Shown: positions 1-11,300 of the stretch, one piece after another
How positions within the stretch are numbered: position 1 is the stretch's first letter
Layout of the letters: each line of letters starts with the position of its first letter
NCBI GenBank assembly: GCA_028583685.1
Contig: JAMXIF010000065.1
Span: forward strand, 36,702,480 to 36,766,479
DNA from: Petaurus breviceps papuanus
Taxonomy: Eukaryota > Chordata > Mammalia > Diprotodontia > Petauridae
DNA: 64,000 bases
Direction of reading: 5' to 3'
The notes under the pieces: model-generated
Databases searched by the model: none
Seen by the model: the letters and a program-made list of their open reading frames with translations, nothing else
What the model was told of the DNA's origin: nothing
Made by a program: the position numbers and the translations under genes

Positions 1-386
1 CTCCCCTCCCTCCCCTGCCCCTGGTGTAAGTGAGAATGGATAGATAGACATTAGTGCCAGGAGAGGCCCAAACTGATAGAACCACCCCCACGCTGGCTAT
101 ACCTGTGAGACCGAGGATGAGAATTAGGCCCAACCCAGGGCATCATCTGCCCACCCCCTTCACCTTTGGCCTTCTTCTCTGTCCAGTGCCCTGCATTGTG
201 CACAGTACCAGCAAAAACAGGGAGAAGTAGCGGCTTCTCTCTGGCCCCGCCCCAAACAGTCTGTGCCTCCTAGGCTCGGCTTTGCCCTGGTGCCTTTTCC
301 CACTGGTACCTATGACTGAACCCTTGGATTATGTGGCTCCTGTTCCCTAGGCTCATTCTCCACCTTTATCCATGCCCAGTGCTCAC

Positions 387-584
387 CTTTCCTTCTGCCT
401 GATGCCTGGATGAAGCATCTATTCCCCATGAGTGGGTAGGTGCCCATGAAGACGGCCCTGGGTGGGGTCAAGCCCATGACCTTCCAGGGTTGGGTCACCT
501 GAGGCTGCTGCTTTGGAAAACTGTAGAAGTCAGCCATCTCCAGGGTCCAAGTTCCGTTTGATCCTCTTCCTGTGGCTCAGTGGC
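387..584 (-). CDS. Candidate first coding exon of an unrecognised minus-strand gene
   Basis: Read on the minus strand, a pyrimidine-rich acceptor (tttctctgcag) is followed by a 198-base exon-like block ending in a good donor (AAAG/gtgagc). An ATG at 537-535 with purine context (gagATGG) opens 50 codons, starting MADFYSFPKQQPQ and ending near ASGRRK, with one base left over for the next exon. An in-frame TGA lies upstream inside the same block, so this ATG would be the true start. The peptide is rich in Pro, Gln and aromatic residues and has no signal peptide or membrane segment. I do not recognise the family. The next exon would lie left of 387 and was not found, so it is probably outside the window. 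It could also be a chance open frame. Confidence 0.35.
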
Positions 585-1104
585 CTGCAGAGAAACAGAC
601 TAGGAGTTTGGAAAACCTTAAGTAGTTGTTAGAGATCATTGGGTCTGAAACAGTCATCAGAGAATGTCTCATCTACCTCCCTCATTTCCCTCGAGAGGTT
701 GAGTTATTGGCCCAAGACCCCACAGTTAAGACCCCAGAGGGGTCTTAAGGAAGGGAAGGAAAGAGAGAGAGCTCTGGCCTAGGCTCTGTACCAAGTACTC
801 TATAAAGATTACCTACTCTGACTCTTGGACCATTCTCCATTGCACACAGGTCCCCAGTCCTGGTGGGATGCCACCCCCACAGGCCTCTTGCTTTCCATAC
901 CTTCCTTAGTCAGAGGAAGCAGGACACTCCCCTTCCCCTTGCTGGGAACACACAGTGAAAGGTCCCTAACAGCTCCATCTGGAGGTGGGCCGGCTCCAGC
1001 TTTCTCCGTGGTCACTGACAATCCTCCTGACTCAGGCCTGGCAGCAGCTCACACCTAGATCTCTGATCTGTGTGGCTGTCACCGATTTGCGTTGCTGCGC
1101 CTAT

Positions 1105-1445
1105 TTCATGCCCCTTTCTTTTTTTTTTTTTTTATTTTTTTTTTTTTAAGCAATCGGGGTTAAGTAACTTGCTCAAGGTTACACGGCCAGTTATTTCTGG
1201 GTGTGGTGCTGAGTGTCTGAGCCCGGGATCCGATCTCCAGGTCGTCCCAACACTGGAGCCAGTACTCTTACTCGCTGAGCCACCTGGCCGCCCCTAAGCA
1301 ATTGGGGTTAAGTAACTTGCTCAAGGTTACACGGCCAGGTGTTTCTGGATGGGTGCTAAGTGTCTGAGCCCGGGATTCGATCTCCAAGTCAGTCTGACGC
1401 TGGAGCCGGCTTGTGCTACCTGGCCGCGCCTTCATGCCCCTTTCT
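1105..1445 (-). mobile_element. Dimeric tRNA-type SINE, copy 1, with target-site duplications
   Basis: Two tandem monomers of about 148 and 133 bp (1150-1297 and 1298-1430) run on the minus strand and end in an A-tail, seen as a T-run at 1120-1147. Each monomer has a tRNA-like head with an A-box-like GGTGGCTCAGCGAGTAAGAG or its relative and a B-box-like GATCGAATCCC, then a CORE/MIR-like tail. The whole dimer is bracketed by the 15-bp direct repeat TTCATGCCCCTTTCT at 1105-1119 and 1431-1445. This shows that both monomers inserted together. The monomers resemble the Mar1 SINE family. Confidence 0.85.
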
Positions 1446-1663
1446 GTCCAAAGCCAGCAGCACCTAGAAGGGCTGAAGGGGCTCCCTTCCTAGCTCCCCC
1501 TTCAGCTGGTTGTGCTTATCCAGGGTACCTTGTGCTTTCCTCTGCTTAGGCTTCAGTGTGGGGCCTTAAGGTGCAGTGAAGCCCCTGCTTCTGGGCCCAG
1601 AGTAGGAGTGTGCCAGAAGCTTCTGACAGCTGGTTTCTGTGCCCAACAGCCTCCACTCCCACC

Positions 1664-2370
1664 ATGGAGACCTTCTTTAGGAGACACTTCAGGAGGAAGG
1701 GGCCAGGGGCAAGCCTCAGTGGGCAGCGGCGGGGGAGCGGGATAGCCCTCCCTACAGGCAAGGTCCGACGGCGATCCCCGGCTGGCCAGCCTTCCACCTT
1801 GCTGGCCCAGCAACGACGCTCTAGTTCACAGCTTCAGGGCTGCCTCCTTAGCTGTGGGGCGAGGGTTTCCCGTCGCCGCTCCAGCACCATACCCCCAAGC
1901 CACAACCCTCACTTGACTGTGGAGAAAGGCCCACCCCAGAGATTGGCACCGACTGCTGTTGACACTCACCTCCTGGGGACCCCTCTGCCCCTCACTGGCC
2001 TTGTGGGGAAGAATGAAGAGGAAGAAGGGCTACTGGGGATAAGGACCCCTCAGGCAGGTGGCAAGGAGCTGGCTGCCCCCAGGGCCCAGCATGTGGGCAT
2101 CAGGCCCTGGCTCCACATGCCCCGATGTCTACGTCGACGCCGAAAATCTTCACACCTGCTCCCTGCAGATGTGATGTATGATCGCACCATCTGGGGCCTA
2201 CATGGCTACTACCGACGTCTCAGCCAGTACCGGCCCCCAGGGCAGCACCTTGTCCCTGGCACCTCTGCCAGCCCACTCCTGCTGAGCCACCTGCGTCCCC
2301 TGTCCCGTAGGCGGCAAGTGGCTCTGAAACGCAAGTCCGCCGGACCAGAGGCCTGGAGCGCTCTGCTCTC
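1664..2370 (+). CDS. DGKZ: DGKZ long-isoform N-terminal exon
   Basis: The ATG at 1664 (ccaccATGG, strong Kozak) begins [15 protein letters not shown] and encodes 235 residues plus two bases. The segment is Arg/Ser-rich ([29 protein letters not shown]) and ends AWSALLS. It matches the human DGKZ isoform that starts METFFRRHF and has no recognised fold. The donor is GTAGGT after 2370; reading on unspliced would stop at once (TAG 2372-2374). The intron to exon 2 is only 192 bp. An acceptor-like cccaacag at 1642-1649 suggests that a 5' UTR exon splices in just ahead of the ATG. Confidence 0.93.
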
Positions 2371-5300
2371 GTAGGTATAGCGGCGGCCAGGGCTGCGGCC
2401 TGGGGCCGTATTCTGAAAACTGAACCCATCTGACCATGGCCCAGGCCTCGTCTCTGCCCCTCCTCCCAAGCTGGGTCCAGCTGGAAGGAGATGGGTCAGG
2501 GAGGAGGGAAGAAAAGGATGAGCTCTCTTTCCTTGAATTCTTAGATTGTCTCTTCTTTTCAGGAAAGCCATCGCCAAGTCAGGTCTCCAGCATCTGGCGC
2601 CTCCAAACCCAAGTCCCGGGGTCCCCGGCAGTGAGCCGGAGAGGCAGATCCGAAGCACCGTGGACTGGAGTGTGAGTAGTAGGCAGCCAGAGTGGGGGAG
2701 TGGGGGAGGGACCTTCCGGGTCAGCGAGGTCAGGAGCCACCGTGTTCAGAAGGAGACCTCGTCCAGTCTCCAGTCGCTGCCTCCTTGAGGGCTCCCCTGG
2801 CTCAGGACAGCCCAGCACTCATTGAGTACCCACTGTATTCATGGGGACAGCTAGCCCAGTCTCTTGTCTGGGAGCTCAAGTGGAGGCAGGGCATTTTTCT
2901 CTGTGAGGCGTTTTCATTGTCTGGAGATTGAGGGTTTGAAGCAGCTTAGGCTCTGGAGGCTGAAGAGGCGAGGGGAGGCCCAGGCCACAGTGTGATGCTG
3001 TCCAAGCACGGAGGGCAGGGGACCTGGGAGGGAGGGGCTCGGGCGCCTGCTGGAGCCACTCACGGCCGCCCCGTCCCACAGGAAACAGCTGCCTACGGGG
3101 AGCACATCTGGTTTGAGACCAACGTGTCTGGGGATTTCTGCTACGTGGGAGAACAGTACTGTGTGGCCAAAATGCTGGTAAGTGGAGGGTGGAGGGCTGC
3201 CCGCCGAGGGGGCGCCCGTGTGCAGAGTGCCTGGCCCCTGCCCCGGGAGGAGGAGCAGGGCTTCCATCTCCTCCCTATTAGAAAAGGCCAGAGGGAGGCC
3301 GGCAGGGGCGCCCCTGCCCCCGCATGCAGCCTCAGTTTCCTCAACTGTAAAGTGAGGATAACAGTAACACCTCCCTTTCAGGGCATTTGTGAGAATGAAG
3401 CAGGTGGTGTTTGTAAAAAGTGCAGACCGTGGTGCCCGACAGGCACCCTAGAGATGCATGCTCCCCCTCTTCCCACTGTCCCTGCTCCAGAGTGGCAGGG
3501 CTGCGGAGCTGGAACATTTAAGTGTTTCTGAGGCAGGCAGCCAGTGGGACCGTGGATCCAGCCCTGGGCTTAGAGTCAGGAAGATCTGAGTTCAGATTCC
3601 ACTTCAGAGACTGTAGCTGTGTGACCTCAGGCAAGTCATTTGACTTGTGTTTACGTCAGTCAGTCAGTATTTATTAAGCTGCTTCTGTGTGCCAGGCACC
3701 ATGCTGAGCACTGGAGATACAAAGGTATATATGTACAGGATAAATCGGATATGATTAGAAGAGGGGAAGCCCTGGAATTCTAGGGTTAGGAAAGGCTTTC
3801 CTGTAGGTGGTAGGAGTTTAGTTCAGACTTGAAGGGAGCCAGAGGATCCAGAAGGCAGAGATGAGGAGGGAGAGCATGCCAGGCAGGGGACACAGCCAGG
3901 GCAAAGGCCTGGAGAGAAGAGATGGGGCAGCCAGGAAGCCAGTGTCACTGTGAGAAAACTGGAAAGGTAGGAGGGGGCGAGGTGGTGAAGGGCTCTGAGT
4001 GCCAAACAGCAGTTTGCATTTGATCCTGGAGGCACGAGGGAGCCCCTGGAGTATTGGGAGGGGGATTGTGACCAGTTATATCACTGTGGTGCCTGAATGG
4101 AGGATGGGCAGAGTGGGGGAGACTTGATGCAGGCAGACCCCCCAGCAGCTGTTGGAGTAGGCAGGCCTGAGGGGCTGAGGGCCTGCAGCAGGGTGGGGAC
4201 AGTCAGAGGAGAGAAGGGGGCCTATTTGGAGAGAGGCTGCAGAGCTGAGATCCACAGGCTGTGGCCCCAGCTTAGGCAGGGTAGGGGGCAGTGAGAGAGA
4301 GTGAGGAGCCCAGGGTGACCCCTGACCTGTGAACAGGGGCAAGGTGACTGGGAGGGTGGTATTGGTCTCTAGAGGCCTATGGGGGCAAGGTTTAGGCAAA
4401 AGGATAATGATTTTATGTCTAGGCCTGTTAGGTTTCGGATGTCTCCTGGACTTGCAGTCCAAGATGTCTGAAAGGCAGTTGTCGATGTGAGGCTGCAGGC
4501 CAGCAGAGAGGCTGGGGCAGAAGAGGCCGGTGTGTGAATCACCAGCATAGGGACAGAAGCCTGTCCATGGGAGCTGCTGAGATCAGCAAGTGAAGTGAAA
4601 AAAAGAGGGAGGGAGAAAAGAAGAGAAGCCTGGGGGGCAGCCAGGGTTAGAGGATGAGATCCTGAGGAAGATCCATCAGAGACAGAGAAAAAGTCCTAAG
4701 AAAGGGAGGAGGAGGGCCAGAAGATGGGGGGGGAGGGGCAGAGAGAGAGAGAGGAGAGCCACTAGGTGGTGCCCTGGGGCAGAGTGCTGGGCCTGCCCTT
4801 GGGAAGACTCCTCATCCGGAGTTCAAATGTGCCTAAGACAGGCCTGAACCGCATGGCGCCCTGGGGCTGCTTTGGCAGGATGCAAGGGCCCTCAGGACCT
4901 GTGTTGTGCAGGACAATTTAAGTACTAGCTGTGTGACCCTGGGCAAGCCACCTAACCCTGTTTGCCTCAGTTTCCTCATCTGTAAAGTCAGTGGGAGAAG
5001 GAAACAGCAAACCACTCCATATCTTTGCCAAGAAAATGCCCAGTGGGGTCAGGAAGAGTTGGATACGACTGAAACAACTGCACAGCAACGAAGAGGAGAG
5101 AAAGGGGAGGCCCGTGTGGTAGAGGATCTGTCTGAGGAGTTTAGCTCCCACAGGCAGAAGAGATGTAAAGCAGTGGCCAGCTGGGCCTGAGGGGAGCAGC
5201 GGGGAGAGACAGACGCTGTGCTGGGGCTAACGGAAGGGCCTCCTGGTGGTGGAGGTAGGACAGGGGGTCTCTCGGTGCAGGTCAAGGGCTTATCCTTGGT

Positions 5301-8300
5301 ATGAGGGAAGGACACCTCGGCATGTGAGACAGGAACAGAGGAGAGGGAGGAAGAAGGCATCTGGATTTCAGGAGATGAAGCAGCCCTGTCTGTGGTCACA
5401 TAGCGAGTGTCAGAGGGAAACCTGGAACTTGGACCCTGCCTGCTGTGCAGTACTGCCTGGCCCTGGCATCCAGGCTGGAGCCCTTGGTTCAGACCCCTTC
5501 CACATGAGCTGTGGATGCCCTGGGCAGGCCAACCCACCTCCTCGAGCCTTAATGTCTTCAGTAAATGGAGGTGCCGTCCCTGCTCCCTACTTCATAGGTT
5601 GGTTATGCAGAAACAGCTTTGCAAGCCATGAAGTGCTATAGAAATGTGATTTGTTGTTTTCTGTCCCACTGACCTCAGTGCCCTTCCTTCCTGCAGCAGA
5701 AATCAGTGTCTCGACGAAAGTGTGCTGCCTGCAAGATTGTGGTGCACACGCCTTGTATTGGGCAGCTGGAGAAGGTGACTGTGGTCCTACTTGGATTGGG
5801 CTGGGACTTGGACCCAGGGATCCCCAGCCACTGCTGTCTCTTCTCTGGGACCCAGGAAGGGGGGCTGAGTCAGCCGGTGGGGGCAGAAAAGACCAGCCAG
5901 ATGTCAGGGTTTGAAAGCAAGGCCAATGCAGAAGCTGGTGTGTGTGCGCCAGGAGGGCCCCAGGCAGACCGAATCCAAGCCAAGCATGAAAGGACCTGAG
6001 CAGCACAAAGCCCAGGCCCCTTTGGCCCCCTGGGTTAGGGAGGGATACAAAGAAGCTGGGGGGGGGGCACCCAGCTATGCTCCCGTTTCCCTCGGTGTGA
6101 CCTAAGTGTAGGCCAGCAGTGACAGCTTCTCTCTGGGCCTCAGTTTCCCTATCTGCCAAAAGAAGGGAATGATCCTTGTACCAGCTCTCTGCAGGCTTCA
6201 TGAAACCCATAGCCTTTGCCGTTGGGGTAAAGCAAAGGCTTGCCTCAGTAATCAGTGAAACTCAGTCCCCAAGAAGCTTTACTACAAGCAAGCACAAGAA
6301 TGAGATTCCTCCCTGGACGGCAGGACCAGGAGAGTTGGATGTTCCCTCTTGGGAGGCCTGTGGCCCCTGTGCTTACCTCCCCTGGAGGCTCCTGGGACCA
6401 TCCCGGCCCTCAGTCTTCACATTTTATCTCATCTGCTCCTTTGCAGATTAACTTCCGCTGTAAACCATCCTTCCGGGAATCAGGGTCTAGGAATGTGCGG
6501 GAGGTAAGGACCTTGGGTGGGATGGGAACTGCAGTGGGCACCCCAGGGGCTTGCCAGCTTCCACCCGCATGGGAGAAAGACTTGGGCTTCCTGAGCCTAG
6601 GGCATGAGCTGAGATGCCCATTTCAGGACCCTGAGACTTCTCCTGGCCAAACCCTTGCACTGCCCCAAAGCGCTGCCAGTGGGGGATTGCCCAGGTTATG
6701 CCTGGGGCAGGGTTAAGAGCATCGGCTCCCTGGGCACAGCCAGAGGGCGTCAGAGGCCTAGTGTGAAAGCCTGCCTTTGCTGCGTGTGCAGCTTGGAGCA
6801 CGCTGCCTCTCTCTTCCTCCCATGGAAGTGACTTCTGACATCCAGTCTGATTCTGACACGCTGGGGCCCCCTCCTCCCATGGATGGGCTGAGGCCAGGGC
6901 AGTCTGCCAGCCCTGCTCAGGCCCGTGACCCTTCTCCCTCCTCTGCCCCTCTCCAGCCAACTTTTGTTCGTCACCACTGGGTACATCGGCGGCGCCAGGA
7001 TGGCAAGTGCCGACATTGTGGCAAGGTGAGAGGAGGACCAGGGTGTGCCCTCCTGGCAGAAGCAGGCTCACAGTCTGTTCCCTGGCCTAGTCCTGGAGCC
7101 CGCAAGGGAGGGAGGCGCAACACAGTAGGTCTGAGAATTAAAAAGCGACCAGACGCAGAGGCCAGAGCTCCTCATCTTGCCTCTCCATACCTGTGCACGG
7201 GCTTGGTGGGGCCTGCTGTCAGGACTCAAGTTCACATCCTCCCTCAGATGCTTGCTAGCTGAGTGACCCTCCCCAAGTCACTTACCCGCTCCCTGCCTCA
7301 GTTTTCTCCTCTGTAAAATGAAGGTGATAACAGCAGCTACCTCCCAGGGTCGTTGTGAGGACCAAGTGAAATACTGTTAGTGAAGCTCTTAGGATAGGGC
7401 CTGCACATAGTAGGTCCTGTGGAATTGCTTCCCCACACTCCCTCTCTGGGGGCCTCAGTTTCTTTCTCTGTGGGATGTGATTCCAGAAAACAGAAATCAT
7501 CTCAGGTCTGACATCCTGGGACTCCAGTGAGATCGGGGAGAGTGGGCATAAGCTGCCTTCTGGGGGTCAGTCCTCTCACTCACCTCTCCCTTGCTTCCCC
7601 TCAGGGTTTCCAGCAGAAGTTCACTTTCCACAGCAAAGAGATCGTGGCCATCAGCTGCTCGTGGTGTAAGCAGGCAGTGAGTAGCTCCTCTATCCACTTC
7701 CTGCCCTGGCTCGCCGGAGGCCTGGCCCTTGGAGTCAGCACCCTTCTCTCTTCCCCCTCTCCAGTACCACAACAAGGTGTCCTGCTTCATGATCCAGCAG
7801 ATTGAGGAGCCCTGCTCCCTGGGGGCCCACGCTGCTGTGGTCATCCCCCCCACCTGGATCCTCCGAGCCCGGCGCCCCCAGGTGAAGCCTGCCCCTTCTT
7901 GAGCCCTGGGCTGGGGCTTGGGTTGGTGGGCATAGTGCTGATACCCCTGCTCCCTCCCTCCTGCAGAATCCTCTCAAGGTCAGCAAAAAGAAGAAGAGGA
8001 CATCTTTCAAGAGGAAATCCAGCAAGAAGGGGCCCGAGGTAGAGCTGTACTCCATGGCGGTGGGCCGTGGGCAAGTCACCCCTCCAAGCCTCATCTGACC
8101 TCCTGTGCTGGCTTCCCAGGCTGGCTGTGGTGCAGACAGGCACACGGGCTCATCAAGGGGCTGGGCCTGTGGGCTCCTGCTTTTGGCAGCTGTGGCGTGG
8201 GGGCTGTCGGGAAGGAGGGACAAAGCCCTCTTTGCACCTTCCCCTGTCTTGCAGGAGGGCCGCTGGAAACCCTTCATCATCAAACCTACCCCATCCCCCC

Positions 8301-11300
8301 TCATGAAGCCCCTGCTTGTGTTTGTGAACCCCAAGAGTGGGGGCAATCAGGTAAGGCCCAGCCTGGGAGACCCCACCCTCCTCACCCCATCACATGCCCC
8401 TCTCCATGGGCCTACACGCTGCTGCTTATGGGTGGTAAAAGGGGAGAATCCTCTTCCCAGGCCTCTGGACTATCCTGGCTCCTGCCTCTCACATGCGCTC
8501 ACCAGCCCAGATCCCAAGTCTTTTCCCTCTTTTTACCTCCTCCATCCCCTAGTTCTTTCTCTCTACCTTCTGTTTCCCCCAGGGTTCTAAGATCATCCAG
8601 TCCTTTCTCTGGTATCTCAACCCACGGCAAGTCTTTGACCTGAGCCAGGGTGGGCCCAAGGAGGCGTGAGTACCTGGGTATCTGTGGGGTAGGACCGAAG
8701 TGGGAACGCTGGAGAGCTGGTGGTCTCTGCAGGTCAGGGGCCACTGCCTTTTGCTTTGTTCAGTTCTTCTCCCTGCCTCTAACCCACAGGCTGGAGATGT
8801 ACCGGAAAGTGCACAACCTTCGCATCCTGGCATGTGGGGGCGATGGCACAGTGAGTTCACAGACCTTTGTGAGCCTCCTGGTGGCAGCCAGGTCGGGGGG
8901 AGGCTAGGCCTGGACCTGAGGCCAGCTCTCCCCTCCTTCCCCCTCAGGTTGGCTGGATCCTCTCCACCCTGGACCAGCTGCGCCTGAAGCCACCGCCACC
9001 TGTTGCCATCCTACCCCTCGGCACCGGCAATGACCTGGCCCGGACCCTCAACTGGGGTGGGGTGAGTACTTGGGGCAGAACAAGTGTGAAGAAGGAAGGC
9101 AGCCCGAGGGGCAGGCAGGTTGTGTTGAGAAGAGGGTCGCTGTGGCTACGGCCCCACAGCCATCTCACGCTGTGCTCTCTGGTTCCTCAGGGTTACACAG
9201 ATGAGCCAGTGTCTAAGATCCTGTCCCATGTGGAGGAGGGCAATGTCGTGCAGCTGGACCGATGGGACCTGCGAGCGGAGCCCAATCTGGAGGCTGGGCC
9301 TGACGACCGGGACGAGGGGGCCACCGACAGGGTCAGCCTGGGCTCGGGGGTGGTGCTGCCATGTGTCCTGCCCCCCATGCACACACGTGCTGCCACCCAG
9401 CTCGCAGTTGTGTGTGTGTGCTTCACTGAGGGCTTTTGTCTCTTTGGCTGCAGTAGCTTCCTGACATATACTTCTCCCTTCGTCTTGTAGCTGCCCCTAG
9501 ATGTCTTTAACAATTACTTCAGCCTCGGCTTTGATGCCCACGTCACCCTAGAATTTCATGAGTCTCGAGGTTGGTGACTTTTGAATTGCTTTGTCCTGAT
9601 AAGGAGAAGGGGGCATCGGGGAAACGGGTGGAAGCGCATGTTCCCCTGAAGGCAGAGCTAGGAGGCGGGAGGGGGCCTGCTCTAGGGGGTCCAGGTAGAA
9701 GAGGACTCGGGCCCCAGAGAGCCTCACTTTTTTCTTCTCTGCTTATATAGAGGCCAATCCAGAAAAATTCAACAGCCGGTTTCGGAACAAGATGTTCTAT
9801 GCTGGGGTAAGCCTGGGGCTTGGCAGTGCCCCTTGGGTGCCCCCCTCTGCCATCCCTCCTGTGCAGGTGGCCTGTGGCACAGTCTTGTGGACACTCATTA
9901 CATGAGCTATGGCACCGTCAGCCTAGGGCTTCAGGCCCCTGAGAGGCTGACCCCACCATGGTCCCTAGGCCACGTTGTTTCCTAGGGCTTTCCCAACAGA
10001 GGCTTCCCTCACCAAATGTCAGCCCTGGTGTCCATGAGATGAACAGCTCTCTTTTCTGTGCCTCTGAAAGGTTTACAACAGCCCTGTGAAGTAGGTAGTG
10101 TGGGAATCTCCCATCACCATGTTATAGATCAGGGAATGGCTGAGGGAGAGAACGGGCCTCCGGCTGATGAGGCCCCAATAAATGGTGGAGCTGAGACTCC
10201 CAGTCCATCGCGCTAACCCGGTGGTCTCCTGGCCACTTGGCCCTCGCGCCAGCTCCCTGGCCTTCCCCAGGATGGAGGCCTCTGAGGAGCAGGCGTGATG
10301 CCTTCCTTCTGCTATTGACAGACAGCCTTTTCTGACTTCCTCATGGGCAGCTCCAAAGACTTGGCCAAGCACATCCGAGTGGTGGTGAGTCTCCTTAGCC
10401 CCTCAGCTGGGCAACCTGCTCATGGGCCTCTGGGAGACCCACTGGTCAGACCCAGGGAGCCAGGGGGGGAGCAGCCCCTCTGCCGACCCCCTCACCCACA
10501 CTGAGGCTGTTACAGTGTGATGGCACAGACCTGACCCCTAAGATCCAGGACCTGAAGCCCCAGTGCATCGGCTTCCTGAATATCCCCAGGTGAGAGAGAC
10601 TGCCCTTGATCCTCGGCCTCGCCCCCCCCCCCNNNNNNNNNNNNNNNNNNNNNNNNNNNNNNNNNNNNNNNNNNNNNNNNNNNNNNNNNNNNNNNNNNNN
10701 NNNNNNNNNNNNNNNNNNNNNNNNNNNNNNNNNNNNNNNNNNNNNNNNNNNNNNNNNNNNNNNNNNNNNNNNNNNNNNNNNNNNNNNNNNNNNNNNNNNN
10801 NNNNNNNNNNNNNNNNNNNNNNNNNNNNNNNNNNNNNNNNNNNNNNNNNNNNNNNNNNNNNNNNNNNNNNNNNNNNNNNNNNNNNNNNNNNNNNNNNNNN
10901 NNNNNNNNNNNNNNNNNNNNNNNNNNNNNNNNNNNNNNNNNNNNNNNNNNNNNNNNNNNNNNNNNNNNNNNNNNNNNNNNNNNNNNNNNNNNNNNNNNNN
11001 NNNNNNNNNNNNNNNNNNNNNNNNNNNNNNNNNNNNNNNNNNNNNNNNNNNNNNNNNNNNNNNNNNNNNNNNNNNNNNNNNNNNNNNNNNNNNNNNNNNN
11101 NNNNNNNNNNNNNNNNNNNNNNNNNNNNNNNNNNNNNNNNNNNNNNNNNNNNNNNNNNNNNNNNNNNNNNNNNNNNNNNNNNNNNNNNNNNNNNNNNNNN
11201 NNNNNNNNNNNNNNNNNNNNNNNNNNNNNNNNNNNNNNNNNNNNNNNNNNNNNNNNNNNNNNNNNNNNNNNNNNNNNNNNNNNNNNNNNNNNNNNNNNNN

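Larger units (their letters stand above)
1..1640. other. Upstream flank of DGKZ
   Basis: Apart from the candidate minus-strand exon and the dimeric SINE listed separately, I see no gene here. The first exon of the shorter DGKZ isoforms (human N terminus MEPRDGSPE) is not recognisable in this stretch. Because the exon shared by those isoforms begins at 2563, such a start should lie further left, outside the window. Confidence 0.5.

Noticed and set aside
1070-1549. Similar small open frames at 1.1-1.5 kb and 20.3-20.5 kb (QSGLSNLLKVTRPVISG)
   Set aside because: The similarity arises because both lie in antisense copies of the same dimeric SINE. It is not a gene family.
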